The notes: generated by a model not told the origin, from the sequence alone. A DNA stretch of 33,492 bases from Candidatus Omnitrophota bacterium (GCA_028712175.1 JAQTQQ010000005.1:21314-54805); one strand, 5' to 3'; positions 24,485 to 33,191 are shown, counted from the stretch's first letter. Translations and numbers: made by a program.

Positions 24485-25351
24485 CTAACTGCATTTCTTA
24501 ATCGCATCCGGAATATGCTCAATGATATCAGAGGCAATTAATCCCATCTGCGTCTTGTCTTTTGCTGCAATATCTCCGGCTAAGCCGTGCACATATGTTG
24601 CATATTTAGCAGCCATAAAACTATCCAAACCCTGCGCCAGAAACGCTCCGACTATACCGCTAAGCACATCACCGCTTCCAGCTGTCGCCATCCCCGGATT
24701 TCCGGTTTTATTTATATAACACTGTCCCATAGCACTAGTTACAGTGCTGTTATGCCCTTTAAGTATAATCGTACTATTATAGTATTTAGAGTACCTTTTC
24801 GCAACCAATTTCCTATTTTTCTTTACAAAACCAATACCTATCCCAAAGAGGCGGGCAAATTCTTTCTCATGAGGAGTTAGAATAAACTCCCCCTTGTGAT
24901 TCTTTAGTATAGCTAAATTTTTACAAAGCGCATTAATACCATCGGCATCAATAACCGTTGGCAAAGTTTGTGCCTTAATAATTTTTCTTACCAAAGCATA
25001 AGTCGATTTATTATTGCCCAGGCCAGGGCCGATTATTAACACATCAATTTTTTTAAGAAAATCCCTGATTTGAATAAAAGCGCCTTTACTTAAAAAACCT
25101 TCCGCGGTTTGAGCAAGCGGCAGGGTCATTACCTCTTTTGGCTTATTTCTGGTTATCGCCAGATTAATGCCTTTAGGTAAGCCCAACGTTACTAATCCTG
25201 CCCCGGAACGTATTGCTGAAGCGGCGCAAAGCAACGCTGCTCCGGAGAATCCGGCTGAGCCGGCAATAATCAGTATATGCCCGTAATCGCCTTTATGAGA
25301 ATCGGCTTTTCTTAGTAATAACCGCGCTGGCAACCGCATAAGTTTTAACAT
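24485..25351 (-). CDS. nnrD: ADP-dependent NAD(P)H-hydrate dehydratase
   Basis: A 288-residue protein equal to the C-terminal (ribokinase-like) half of bifunctional Nnr/YjeF. It repairs hydrated NADH and NADPH at the expense of ADP. Motifs are SHKGDYGHILIIAGSAGFSGA (about residues 18-38), IIGPGLG, VIDADGIN, ILTPHEKEFARLFG, and the signature NPGMATAGSGDVLSGIVGAF. The epimerase half (NnrE) is not attached and not nearby. The start overlaps acpS by 59 bases; an ATG four codons later is an alternative and neither has a good ribosome site. It is the last protein gene before the tRNA cluster. Confidence 0.95.
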   Translation of the reverse strand: MLKLMRLPARLLLRKADSHKGDYGHILIIAGSAGFSGAALLCAASAIRSGAGLVTLGLPKGINLAITRNKPKEVMTLPLAQTAEGFLSKGAFIQIRDFLKKIDVLIIGPGLGNNKSTYALVRKIIKAQTLPTVIDADGINALCKNLAILKNHKGEFILTPHEKEFARLFGIGIGFVKKNRKLVAKRYSKYYNSTIILKGHNSTVTSAMGQCYINKTGNPGMATAGSGDVLSGIVGAFLAQGLDSFMAAKYATYVHGLAGDIAAKDKTQMGLIASDIIEHIPDAIKKCS

Positions 25352-25658
25352 GCGAAATAGAAATATGCACCCCGATGTCTTTACATTTCCCGTTTAAAAA
25401 TTCACAAATAGGTTTTCCGGACCGGTCATTTTGAACCTGTATATCCTGCCAGGAAAGCTTATTATCTCCTACCGCTTTAAAAACAGCTTCTTTAGCGGCA
25501 AATCTTCCGGCTAGATGCTGATAAAAAGAAACCCGGGTTTTGGCATTTTTTAATTCCGTTTTCGTAAAAACACGTGACAGGAAATCATCCCCCCATTTTT
25601 CAACCGCTTGGCGGATGCGGCGGACTTCAGTTATATCAACACCAGTACCGGTTATCAT
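25293..25658 (-). CDS. acpS: Holo-[acyl-carrier-protein] synthase
   Basis: A 121-residue AcpS-type phosphopantetheinyl transferase that loads the CoA-derived arm onto acyl carrier protein. The magnesium-binding motifs are GTGVDITEVRRI (Asp8) and LAGRFAAKEAVFKAVG, and the C-terminal HISISHVKTYAVASAV is typical. It overlaps pdxJ by 4 bases (ATGA) and runs into nnrD. The pdxJ-acpS-nnrD order is a common bacterial arrangement. Confidence 0.96.
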   Translation of the reverse strand: MITGTGVDITEVRRIRQAVEKWGDDFLSRVFTKTELKNAKTRVSFYQHLAGRFAAKEAVFKAVGDNKLSWQDIQVQNDRSGKPICEFLNGKCKDIGVHISISHVKTYAVASAVITKKSRFS

Positions 25659-26371
25659 TTTTTTAAAATCCTGCGCATTTCTTTAACCGCTTTAAATAAA
25701 CCCGTATAAAGTGCTTTAGATATGATGGAATAGCCGATATTAAATTCATTGATTCCTTTAATCGCGGCGATTCTTTCAGTATTTGCATAATCAAGCCCGT
25801 GGCCGACATTAACAACCAGGCCTTTGGACAAGGCATAATCTACGGCATTCTTAATCTGATTAAAATACTTATTTTTGGCGGCGCAGTTTTCTGCCTGCGC
25901 ATAACGGCCGGTATGTAACTCGATTATTTCCGCTCCCGCAGCAATAGAAGAATCAATCTGCTTTTTATCCGGGTCAATAAACAGGCTCCCCCGCACGCCG
26001 GCTTTTTTAAGCAGCCTCAATGCCCGGGTAATTTTATTAAAGTTAAGGAAAACATCAAGCCCGCCTTCGGTAGTCAGTTCCTCCCTTTTTTCAGGAACCA
26101 GGGTAGCCTGATAAGGTTTAACCTTGCAGGCAATTTTTAGAATTTCCGGAGCTATGGACATTTCAAGGTTGAATTTAGTTTTAATTTTTTTAGAGAGATT
26201 AAAAACATCGCTATCCTGAATGTGCCTGCGGTCTTCACGCAGGTGCGCGACTATGCTGTCAGCTCCGGCTTTTTCGCATATAAGCGCAGAATTAACTGGA
26301 TCGGGAAATTTACCTTTACGGGCTTGGCGCAAAGTTGCTACGTGGTCAATATTTACCCCTAATTTAGGCAT
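25655..26371 (-). CDS. pdxJ: Pyridoxine 5'-phosphate synthase
   Basis: A 238-residue TIM-barrel enzyme that makes pyridoxine 5'-phosphate from 1-deoxyxylulose 5-phosphate and aminoacetone phosphate, i.e. the DXP-dependent vitamin B6 route. It opens with the signature LGVNIDHVATLRQARKGKFP, with HLREDRRHIQD, LVPEKREELTTEGGLD, ELHTGRYA and VNVGHGLDYAN further on. It begins 8 bases after the small YbbR-like gene and overlaps acpS by 4 bases. Length and motifs are normal. Confidence 0.97.
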   Translation of the reverse strand: MPKLGVNIDHVATLRQARKGKFPDPVNSALICEKAGADSIVAHLREDRRHIQDSDVFNLSKKIKTKFNLEMSIAPEILKIACKVKPYQATLVPEKREELTTEGGLDVFLNFNKITRALRLLKKAGVRGSLFIDPDKKQIDSSIAAGAEIIELHTGRYAQAENCAAKNKYFNQIKNAVDYALSKGLVVNVGHGLDYANTERIAAIKGINEFNIGYSIISKALYTGLFKAVKEMRRILKK

Positions 26372-26379
26372 CTTTGATT

Positions 26380-26508
26380 TTATGGCCTTTCACCATTCGC
26401 ATAAAACCAAACAACAATGGCCAGGAGTAAAGAAATGAGCTTAAGCCATGGGTGGACAGTAACCAGGCTTGCTATTCTGGAAAGGGCGCTTTTCTTATTC
26501 TTATTCAT
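26380..26508 (-). CDS. YbbR/CdaR-like single-helix microprotein (42 aa)
   Basis: This ORF is too short for the track. From the ATG at 26508 it encodes 42 residues: a basic start MNKNKKSALSR, then HPWLKLISLLLAIVVWFYAN and GERP before TAA. The middle is a membrane helix with the WxLKLxSLLLAIxxWFY pattern seen at the start of YbbR (CdaR) proteins, which follow and regulate CdaA in many bacteria. Here the extracytoplasmic YbbR domains are absent: the frame stops right after the helix. Its ATG overlaps the cdaA stop by 8 bases, exactly where cdaR would be. It is either a degenerate cdaR or a helix-only regulator; function is inferred from position. Confidence 0.72.
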   Translation of the reverse strand: MNKNKKSALSRIASLVTVHPWLKLISLLLAIVVWFYANGERP

Positions 26509-27268
26509 CGTTATCAGTTTTAAGCAACTCTTTGATTCTTAGCTTTAGCTGCGGCCCGCCTAAATCCCTATAAAATTTTTTACGGTAAATTAAGGATATA
26601 TCGCTTCTTTCCTCTGAAACCACGATTAAAACAGCATCCGTTTCTTCGCTTAAGCCTAAAGCTGCCCGGTGCCGCGTACCGAAAAGCCGGCTAAGTTCCT
26701 GATTGGCCGTTAAAGGAAATATGCAGCCGGCCGCAGATAACCTTCCCCTTGCAATAATTAAACCTCCGTCATGAAGCGGGTTATTCGGGGTAAAAATTGC
26801 CTGAATCAAATCCGCGCTAATCCGCGCATCTACAACCTCTCCGCTATGGATATATTCGGCAAGGCTGTCTGTTTTTTCAACCGCAATCAACGCCCCAAGC
26901 CTATTTTGCGCAAGATTTTCACAGGCAAGGGTAACCTGATTAATAAAGATGTCAATATCTTCTTCTTTTAAGCTGTACCTAAAAAGGTGGCGTTTCCCAA
27001 GCGAGGCCAACCCCTGCCTAATCTCGGCTTGAAAAATAATTAAAATTGCGATGACACTAATTCCGAATAACTTGTTAAGCAGCCAGTTTAAAACAATAAA
27101 ATCAAATCTCTGGAATATTAAAAAAGCGAGCAGCAGCACGATTATCCCGCGCAAAGCTTGTAATGCCCGGGTGCCTTCAAAAAAAAGCATCAAGCGGTAA
27201 ATTAAAAACCAAAGGATAGCAATTTCAACAGCGGGTTTCCAGTGCAAGATTATATTATCTGTCAGCAT
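26501..27268 (-). CDS. cdaA: Diadenylate cyclase CdaA (c-di-AMP synthase)
   Basis: A 255-residue membrane-bound diadenylate cyclase. Three hydrophobic helices occupy about residues 12-80, then a DAC domain carries LHDGGLIIARGRLSAAGCIF (about 165-184) and GTRHRAALGLSEETDAVLIV (about 197-216). The RHR motif is intact; the usual DGA reads DGG here. It makes the second messenger c-di-AMP from two ATP. It sits between folP (14-base overlap) and a YbbR-like microprotein, in an operon driven from the ftsH promoter. Regulation normally given by CdaR must differ because that partner is reduced to a helix. Confidence 0.95.
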   Translation of the reverse strand: MLTDNIILHWKPAVEIAILWFLIYRLMLFFEGTRALQALRGIIVLLLAFLIFQRFDFIVLNWLLNKLFGISVIAILIIFQAEIRQGLASLGKRHLFRYSLKEEDIDIFINQVTLACENLAQNRLGALIAVEKTDSLAEYIHSGEVVDARISADLIQAIFTPNNPLHDGGLIIARGRLSAAGCIFPLTANQELSRLFGTRHRAALGLSEETDAVLIVVSEERSDISLIYRKKFYRDLGGPQLKLRIKELLKTDNDE

Positions 27269-28463
27269 TTTTTATGGCCTCAACCATTTTTAAAGACCGG
27301 CTTAGCTCTCCTACATCATGAACGCGCAGAATATTTGCGCCATTTTGCGCGGCAATCACACAACTGGCCAGGGTACCGTTAACCCTGTTTTCTAAGGTAT
27401 CCCCGAGAAGATTGGCAATAAAAGATTTCCGCGAAGTCCCTATAAGGATAGGTTTTCCCAAAACTTTAAAATCAGCCAATCTTTTTAATATCTGCAGGTT
27501 ATGAAAGGTAGTTTTACCGAATCCAATCCCCGGGTCTATAATAATTTTATCGTTCATTACTCCAAGCGAATGCGCTGAATCAACAGCACGCTTTAAATAA
27601 GCAGTAATGTCATCAATCAATGAACGATAGGAGATATTTTTCTGCATATTAACCGGCTTGCCGAGCATATGCATGATCACTACCGCCGCCTTGTATTTAA
27701 CTGCCAACCTCACCATGCTTTTATCCCTTAAACCTGAAACATCATTGATTATTTGAGCGCCTGCGTCTAAAGCGGCATCTGCTACTTCGGGCTTAAAAGT
27801 ATCGATAGAAACTGGTAAATTAATTTTTTTTACTAATAGCTTTACTACGGGCTTGATACGACGCAACTCTTCTTTGGTACTGACGCTTTTTGCGCCCGGC
27901 CTGCTGGATTGGCCACCAAGATCTATAATATCAGCTCCCTCCTGCGCCATCTGCTCCGCTTTCCTTAAAGCTAAATCAACATGGGCATTACCACATCCCC
28001 TATACAATCCATCCCCGCTAAAAGAATCAGGGGTAAGATTGATAATACCCATAATATGGGTTTTTCTTCCAAGATGCAAAGAGCGGCCCCTTAAGCGCAG
28101 GACGAAATTATCCCTAGTATAGCTTAGGAGATCTTTTTCTATATCTTCGCCTATTTGCTTAAGGCCAAAAGGCTGAAGTTTTAATTTGGATTTTAAAGAA
28201 TCAAATTGAGAAAGTGAACCAATGATAAGGACATCGGTTTTCTTGACTTTTCCGGTCAGCGCCCCACGGGCAACTGCCGCATCGGCTCCCAAAGAAAGCA
28301 TTTCCTGCTTGAGGATATTTGCAGCAATATTATTAATATTTTTTAAGTGAATTAAGAAATTTAAAGCTTTAGGCAGCATGATCTTTACCCCATAGGGGTC
28401 AACACCGATATCATGCATAATCTTTTTTACTTCTTTTTCATTATCAGGGGTAAAAACTCGCAT
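27255..28463 (-). CDS. folP: Dihydropteroate synthase with N-terminal extension
   Basis: A 402-residue protein whose last ~270 residues are a standard dihydropteroate synthase, joining p-aminobenzoate to the pterin pyrophosphate in folate synthesis: MGIINLTPDSFSGDG (from 138), DLGGQSSRPGA, SIDTFKPEVA, INDVSGL, IIDPGIGFGKT and LIGTSRKSFI. Residues 1-130 form an extra domain (MRVFTPDNEKEVKKIMHDIG, later LGADAAVARGALTGKVKKTD) that classical ~280-residue FolP lacks. Similar ~400-residue forms exist in other bacteria and archaea; I do not know the extension's role. It follows ftsH by 6 bases and overlaps cdaA. Confidence 0.95.
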   Translation of the reverse strand: MRVFTPDNEKEVKKIMHDIGVDPYGVKIMLPKALNFLIHLKNINNIAANILKQEMLSLGADAAVARGALTGKVKKTDVLIIGSLSQFDSLKSKLKLQPFGLKQIGEDIEKDLLSYTRDNFVLRLRGRSLHLGRKTHIMGIINLTPDSFSGDGLYRGCGNAHVDLALRKAEQMAQEGADIIDLGGQSSRPGAKSVSTKEELRRIKPVVKLLVKKINLPVSIDTFKPEVADAALDAGAQIINDVSGLRDKSMVRLAVKYKAAVVIMHMLGKPVNMQKNISYRSLIDDITAYLKRAVDSAHSLGVMNDKIIIDPGIGFGKTTFHNLQILKRLADFKVLGKPILIGTSRKSFIANLLGDTLENRVNGTLASCVIAAQNGANILRVHDVGELSRSLKMVEAIKNADR

Positions 28464-28469
28464 TAATTT

Positions 28470-30326
28470 TTAAACCAAATCGCTTTTCTCAATTCCAAGC
28501 AGTTTCTTTACTTCTTCGCCGCTTAAGACCTCTTTTTCTAACAGATTACCTGATAAAAGTTTGAGCTTATCCTGATTGTCTTTTAAAAGGCTGACAGCTT
28601 TATGATAAGCCGCGTCAATGATTTTTTTAACCTCTTCATCAATTAACCGCGCTGTTTGTTCGCTATAATTTCTTTCCTCCATAATATCCCTGCCTAAAAA
28701 TACCAGACCCTCTCTTCTGCCCAAAGTTAAATTCCCCAGGTTTTCCGACATTCCGAACTGCATAACCATCCGCCGAGCCATTGCCGTTGCCACCTCTAAA
28801 TCATTCTGCGCGCCTGTAGTCACTTCATCAAGGTTTATCTTTTCAGAAGCCCTGCCTCCAAGTATCATGGTAATCTCAGCAAGCAGTTCTTTTTTAGTCC
28901 AATAGTGCCTGTCTTCAAGCGGAGGAGTAAAAGTGTACCCGCCGGCAAGCCCCCGGGGTATAATAGAAACCTTCTTTAAAGGGTTTACTTCGGGTAAAAG
29001 CAGGGAAAGCAGGGCATGCCCGGATTCATGCAAAGAAGTGATTTCTTTTTCTTTTTTAGACATAATATGGCTTCTTTTCTCCGGCCCCATCAATACTCTT
29101 TCCACTGACTTATCAAAATCGATTTCTTCAACTGCTTCTTTATTGTTGCGTGCGGCCATAAGCGCAGCTTCATTACAAAGGTTGGCCAGGTCCGCTCCCG
29201 AAAAACCCGGAGTTTGGCTGGCTACGGATTTTAAATTCACCGTAGGAGCGACTTTGATCTTACGAGTATGCACTTTAAGTATCTCTTCCCTGCCCTGAAT
29301 GTCAGGAAGATTGACAATAATCGTGCGGTCAAACCTTCCCGGGCGCATAAGCGCAGGGTCAAGCGTATCCGGACGGTTAGTTGCCGCAATAAGGATTAAA
29401 CCCTGCTGGCCGTCAAAGCCATCCATCTCAACCAAAAGCTGGTTAAGGGTCTGTTCCCGCTCATCATTTCCGCCGCCGATACCGGAAAAACGCAGGCGTC
29501 CTACGGCATCGATCTCATCAATAAAAATTATTGCCCCTTTACCAGAAACCACTCCGGCTTTCCTGCCCTGGTCGAACAGATCCCTAACCCGGCTGGCACC
29601 TACTCCTACAAACATTTCAACAAAGTTAGAACCGGAAATGCTAAAAAAAGGGACATTGGCTTCTCCTGCGACAGCCCGGGCAATAAGTGTTTTACCGCAT
29701 CCCGGAGGGCCGACCAAAAGCACTCCCTTGGGGATCTTGCCGCCAAGTTTCTGGAATTTCTTAGGGTCTTTTAAAAATTCAATGACTTCTTTTAGTTCTT
29801 CTTTTGCTTCATCTACGCCTGCAACATCATCAAAAGTGGCTTTTTCGGTATTGCTTTGAATCTTAGATTTTACTTTTCCAAAAGTCATAATCTTACTGCC
29901 AAGCTGTTCACCGCGCGCTGCCATCATCCACCAAAAGAAAATAAGCAAGAATATAGGCCCTAAATTAAAAAGCAGGGAGAGCCAAAATGTTCGCGCAGGC
30001 TTAACTTCAAAATCCTTTAAATTGGCTCTGATAAGGCTAAGCAGCTCCTGATCATTATCGGGTATGTTGACAAAAAATTTGGAATTATCAGAAAATTCAC
30101 CTTGCAGGATAGTCTCGGTTTTTGTAACTTTCTTGATTCTCCCGGGGTTATCCTTTAGGGTATTATAAAACTGGCTATAGGTAATTTCTTTGGGAATACC
30201 GGATATGGGGATATTGCTGAATGAATTTATCAGCAGGATAAAAAGAAAAAAAACAAATATCCAGCCGAATGGAAAACGCTTGAATTTATTATTCTTATTA
30301 GATTTATGTTTATTTTGCGGTGTCAT
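28470..30326 (-). CDS. ftsH: ATP-dependent zinc metalloprotease FtsH
   Basis: A 618-residue inner-membrane AAA+ protease that degrades misfolded membrane and short-lived regulatory proteins. It has a first membrane helix at about residues 20-38, an extracytoplasmic domain to about 110, a second helix at about 113-134, Walker A GPPGCGKT (206-213), Walker [13 protein letters not shown], the pore motif region [21 protein letters not shown], second region of homology [20 protein letters not shown], and the zinc site HESGH. GGGAG lies 7 bases before the ATG. It has its own consensus-like promoter. The tilS-ftsH-folP neighbourhood is conserved in many bacteria. Confidence 0.98.
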   Translation of the reverse strand: MTPQNKHKSNKNNKFKRFPFGWIFVFFLFILLINSFSNIPISGIPKEITYSQFYNTLKDNPGRIKKVTKTETILQGEFSDNSKFFVNIPDNDQELLSLIRANLKDFEVKPARTFWLSLLFNLGPIFLLIFFWWMMAARGEQLGSKIMTFGKVKSKIQSNTEKATFDDVAGVDEAKEELKEVIEFLKDPKKFQKLGGKIPKGVLLVGPPGCGKTLIARAVAGEANVPFFSISGSNFVEMFVGVGASRVRDLFDQGRKAGVVSGKGAIIFIDEIDAVGRLRFSGIGGGNDEREQTLNQLLVEMDGFDGQQGLILIAATNRPDTLDPALMRPGRFDRTIIVNLPDIQGREEILKVHTRKIKVAPTVNLKSVASQTPGFSGADLANLCNEAALMAARNNKEAVEEIDFDKSVERVLMGPEKRSHIMSKKEKEITSLHESGHALLSLLLPEVNPLKKVSIIPRGLAGGYTFTPPLEDRHYWTKKELLAEITMILGGRASEKINLDEVTTGAQNDLEVATAMARRMVMQFGMSENLGNLTLGRREGLVFLGRDIMEERNYSEQTARLIDEEVKKIIDAAYHKAVSLLKDNQDKLKLLSGNLLEKEVLSGEEVKKLLGIEKSDLV

Positions 30327-30360
30327 TTTGTTTCTCCCGGTTAAAGTATTTTAGATAATA

Positions 30361-30389
30361 ATTATATCTTCAAAAGAATGTAAAATCAA
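30361..30389 (-). promoter_or_regulatory. Sigma-70 type promoter of the ftsH operon
   Basis: On the minus strand TTGATT (30389-30384) and TATAAT (30366-30361) are separated by 17 bases. Transcription should start about 30354, giving a leader of about 28 bases before ftsH. It lies in the 76-base tilS-ftsH spacer and probably drives ftsH through nnrD and perhaps the tRNA cluster. Confidence 0.85.
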
Positions 30390-30402
30390 GCATTTTATGG
30401 AT

Positions 30403-31362
30403 TTAGCGTTTAAAGAACCGCAGGTAATGGCGGGTTTTTTGCACAGAGATACCTTTTGGCAGGTCCACAATTGACCCTGTCGGACGGCTCAAGATTAAAT
30501 CTTCTATTTCCTGAATATGGATAAAACTTATCCTGCGCGTATCGCCTTGAATATACCCTATACTCTGCCTAAGCTTAAGCCGCAGTATTGCCGGATGCAA
30601 TGCAATGATTTTTTTAAGCTCAAGACGCGGGATATTGCCTCCGGCGCTGCGTTTGGCCATCCGGTCAAGATACTCATAATCATAAGATGCGCTTTGCGCA
30701 AGGTTAGCCAAAAGACCGACAATATTTCGGTTGTAGTTTTTCTTAAGTAAAGGAATTAATTTATGGCGGACACTATTACGCAAAAATATTTCTTGCCGGT
30801 TAGTCGAGTCAACGCGCGCCTTTACCCCTTTTCTTTTTAAAAACTTATCTATTTGGCTGCGCGGGGTTTCTAAAAGCGGCCGGATAAAAATTACCCCCCG
30901 GATATTTCTTTTAACGGATATTCCGGAAAGGCCGGAAAGGCCGGTCCCGCGCAGGAGGCGCATTAAAACAGTTTCTGCCTGATCGTCAAGGTTATGCCCG
31001 AGCGCAACCTTATCCGCTTTGATTCTTTTGGCGGTACTGGTAAAAAAAGCCAGCCTCTCCTCTCTGCAGATTTCTTCCAGAGAACCCCGTTTTTTAACAA
31101 GACTCTGGTCCAGTGTTTTAACGCTTATAGGGATATTCAAATTTCCGGCCAGCTTCTTCACAAACAAAACATCGGCGCCTGAATCCTTGCGTAAATTGTG
31201 GTCAACATGGGCAATATGCAAATCTAATCCCATAGAGGATTTTAAGGCAGCTAACTTGAAAAGCAAGGTCAAAGAATCCGGGCCGCCGGATACACCGATT
31301 AAAATTTTGTCCCCTTCTTTAATTAAAGAGTGCTTTTTGATAGTTTCAGTGAACTTATCCAT
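30403..31362 (-). CDS. tilS: tRNA(Ile)-lysidine synthase
   Basis: A 319-residue N-type ATP pyrophosphatase that converts the wobble C of the CAT-anticodon tRNA-Ile to lysidine, allowing it to read AUA. The PP-loop is ILIGVSGGPDSLTLL (about 21-35), followed by HIAHVDHNLRKDSGAD, ALGHNLDDQAETVLMRLLRGTGLSGLSGI and IRPLLETPRSQI. The C-terminal tRNA-binding part is of the short form. The gene starts next to a REP-like palindrome and ends 76 bases before ftsH. The target tRNA-Ile is not in the window. Confidence 0.97.
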   Translation of the reverse strand: MDKFTETIKKHSLIKEGDKILIGVSGGPDSLTLLFKLAALKSSMGLDLHIAHVDHNLRKDSGADVLFVKKLAGNLNIPISVKTLDQSLVKKRGSLEEICREERLAFFTSTAKRIKADKVALGHNLDDQAETVLMRLLRGTGLSGLSGISVKRNIRGVIFIRPLLETPRSQIDKFLKRKGVKARVDSTNRQEIFLRNSVRHKLIPLLKKNYNRNIVGLLANLAQSASYDYEYLDRMAKRSAGGNIPRLELKKIIALHPAILRLKLRQSIGYIQGDTRRISFIHIQEIEDLILSRPTGSIVDLPKGISVQKTRHYLRFFKR

Positions 31363-31381
31363 TGATTGATTCTACCACAAA

Positions 31382-31443
31382 AATGGGGTCAGAGCTAATT
31401 TTCCTTATCTCTAAAACGGTGGAAAAATAAATCTGACCCCATT
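31382..31443. repeat. REP-like palindrome (AATGGGGTCAGA type)
   Basis: Perfect 12-base terminal inverted arms AATGGGGTCAGA and TCTGACCCCATT, plus an inner TTTTCC/GGAAAA pair, make a nested hairpin of 62 bases in the divergent tilS-flippase gap. The sequence resembles palindromes associated with REP-associated Y1 transposases in many environmental genomes (from memory). No transposase is in the window. Confidence 0.85.
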
Positions 31444-31452
31444 ATTGGCAAC

Positions 31453-31481
31453 TTGACTTTTTGTAACTTAAAGTGTACATT
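31453..31481 (+). promoter_or_regulatory. Probable promoter of the flippase gene
   Basis: TTGACT (31453-31458), a 17-base spacer and TACATT (31476-31481) form a good sigma-70 type promoter. The expected start at about 31488 is only about two bases before the ATG at 31490, so the message would be nearly leaderless. Confidence 0.65.
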
Positions 31482-31489
31482 AAGTAAAA

Positions 31490-32764
31490 ATGAGCGCAAA
31501 ACACATTGTAACGCATAAAGAGAGAAAAATTGTTTTTGGAAATTTTATTTCTCTTACCAGCCTCCAGAGTATTAACTATATATTACCCCTGGTTGTCCTG
31601 CCCTACCTTATCAGAATTATCGGCATGGAAAAATTCGGCTTAATCGCTTTTGCCCAAAGCCTTGTACAATACTTCCTGATTGTAACGGATTACGGCTTTA
31701 GCCTGTCTGCAACAAGGACAATTTCCCTTATTGGGGAACATAAGCAAAAAACTAACGAATTATTTTCTTCCGTAATGACAGTAAAACTTATATTTTCCTC
31801 TATCAGTTTTTTAATCCTTTGCGGCCTTATATTTTTTATACCCAAGTTTAAAGCAGACTGGCTGGTTTATATTTTAAGTTTCGGTTCGGTAATCGGCAGC
31901 ACATTATTCCCTGTCTGGTTTTTTCAGGGAAAAGAAAAAATGAACTATATCGCAGTAGTAAACGTAATCAGCGGGTTAGTTTATGCTGTTTGCATATTTA
32001 TATTTATAAATTCGCCAGAAGATTTTCTGCTTGTGCCTTTTCTCAATTCGCTTTTTTCGGTAACAAGCGGAATCCTCGGGCTTTATATAGCTTTCAGAAA
32101 GTTCCGCCTTGAATTTATTTTCCAAAAATACGACTCCATTAAGCGTGAGCTTAAAACCGGCTGGGATATTTTTATTTCCATACTCTCCATTAACGCCTAC
32201 ACAACCACCCGAATTTTTGCCGTAGGCCTGCTTACCAATAATGTAATTACAGGTTATTATTCGCTGGCTGAAAAAATAGCTAACTATATCCAAACTTTCC
32301 CATTAGATTCATTTACCCGCGCCGTATTCCCGAGGATCAGTAATGTCTTTCTTAAGAATAAGCAACGGGCGACAGCTATAATGTACAGGATTCAGGATGG
32401 GATTACTTTAGGTTTCGTAATCAGCCTCCCCATTGCTTATCTTATTGCGCCTTGGATTATTAAGCTCGCCTGCGGGACAGCCTACCAGGAAGTCGTGCTT
32501 ACTTTAAGATTGCTTTTGGCTGCGGTATTCTTCGTCGGAGCAAACAACTTCAAGGTTCAATTCCTGCTTGTCTGCGGAAAACAGGATTTATACGCAAAAA
32601 TCCATATTGGCGCAGCGCTTATCGGTTTACCTTTAATATTCCTGCTGATTTATCATTTCTCTTACATGGGGGCAGCGCTGGCAACGATACTGACCGAGGC
32701 GGGCGTATTTATCGTTACATCTATAGCTGTTGAAAAACTAGCCAGGAAATTCTCCGGCAGGTAA
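31490..32764 (+). CDS. Polysaccharide/oligosaccharide flippase (Wzx/RfbX-like)
   Basis: A 424-residue integral membrane protein with about 12 hydrophobic segments, of the polysaccharide biosynthesis (PF01943-like, MATE/MOP superfamily) type. Typical features are the N-terminal NFISLTSLQSINYILPLVVLPYLIRIIGMEKFGL and the following FAQSLVQYFLIVTDYGFSLSATR. Such proteins flip undecaprenyl-linked O-antigen or capsule repeat units across the inner membrane. It is the only plus-strand gene here and has no glycosyltransferases beside it, so its substrate is unknown. No strong ribosome site precedes the ATG. It converges with the PAS gene 19 bases beyond its stop. Confidence 0.9.
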   Translation: MSAKHIVTHKERKIVFGNFISLTSLQSINYILPLVVLPYLIRIIGMEKFGLIAFAQSLVQYFLIVTDYGFSLSATRTISLIGEHKQKTNELFSSVMTVKLIFSSISFLILCGLIFFIPKFKADWLVYILSFGSVIGSTLFPVWFFQGKEKMNYIAVVNVISGLVYAVCIFIFINSPEDFLLVPFLNSLFSVTSGILGLYIAFRKFRLEFIFQKYDSIKRELKTGWDIFISILSINAYTTTRIFAVGLLTNNVITGYYSLAEKIANYIQTFPLDSFTRAVFPRISNVFLKNKQRATAIMYRIQDGITLGFVISLPIAYLIAPWIIKLACGTAYQEVVLTLRLLLAAVFFVGANNFKVQFLLVCGKQDLYAKIHIGAALIGLPLIFLLIYHFSYMGAALATILTEAGVFIVTSIAVEKLARKFSGR

Positions 32765-32783
32765 ACCTGTCTTTTAGAAAAAA

Positions 32784-33191
32784 CTAAATAACTTTGTTAC
32801 CGATACATAAAATTTCGTTGATGTTGCCGTCCTTAGAAATAATTGCCTTATTTGTCCACAAAATTCTGACCTTTTCTCCGTTACAACGGATGTTTTCGTT
32901 TTCATTTGTAGAGTAACTTTCGGGATTATCCGCGATATTTTTAATCATATCAACCAAATCTCTTCCGGAGTTATCCTTTTGAGCGACAATTGTGCCTATG
33001 ACGTTTTTCCCGATGATTTCATTTTCATAAAACCCAAAAAATCTTTGGCCGAATTTGTTAAAAAAAGTAACAATACCTTCCATATTCATAATCATAATAA
33101 TGCTGTTGGCATTCTCAACTATCTGCTCATATCTCGACAAACGGGCAATTTCTTTAAGTAAACTCTCTTTATCGCAATCTTTAATTTCCAT
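32784..33191 (-). CDS. Single PAS-domain protein
   Basis: A 135-residue protein made of one PAS domain: YEQIVENANSIIMIMNMEGIVTFFNKFG (about 21-48), then FFGFYENEIIGKNVIGTIV and the C-terminal strands VRILWTNKAIISKDGNINEILCIGNKV. A short charged helix precedes it. There is no kinase, cyclase or DNA-binding domain, so it would act by binding a partner or a ligand, or is the sensor piece of a split system. It starts 13 bases after the truncated gene at the right edge and is probably co-transcribed with it. Confidence 0.85.
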   Translation of the reverse strand: MEIKDCDKESLLKEIARLSRYEQIVENANSIIMIMNMEGIVTFFNKFGQRFFGFYENEIIGKNVIGTIVAQKDNSGRDLVDMIKNIADNPESYSTNENENIRCNGEKVRILWTNKAIISKDGNINEILCIGNKVI

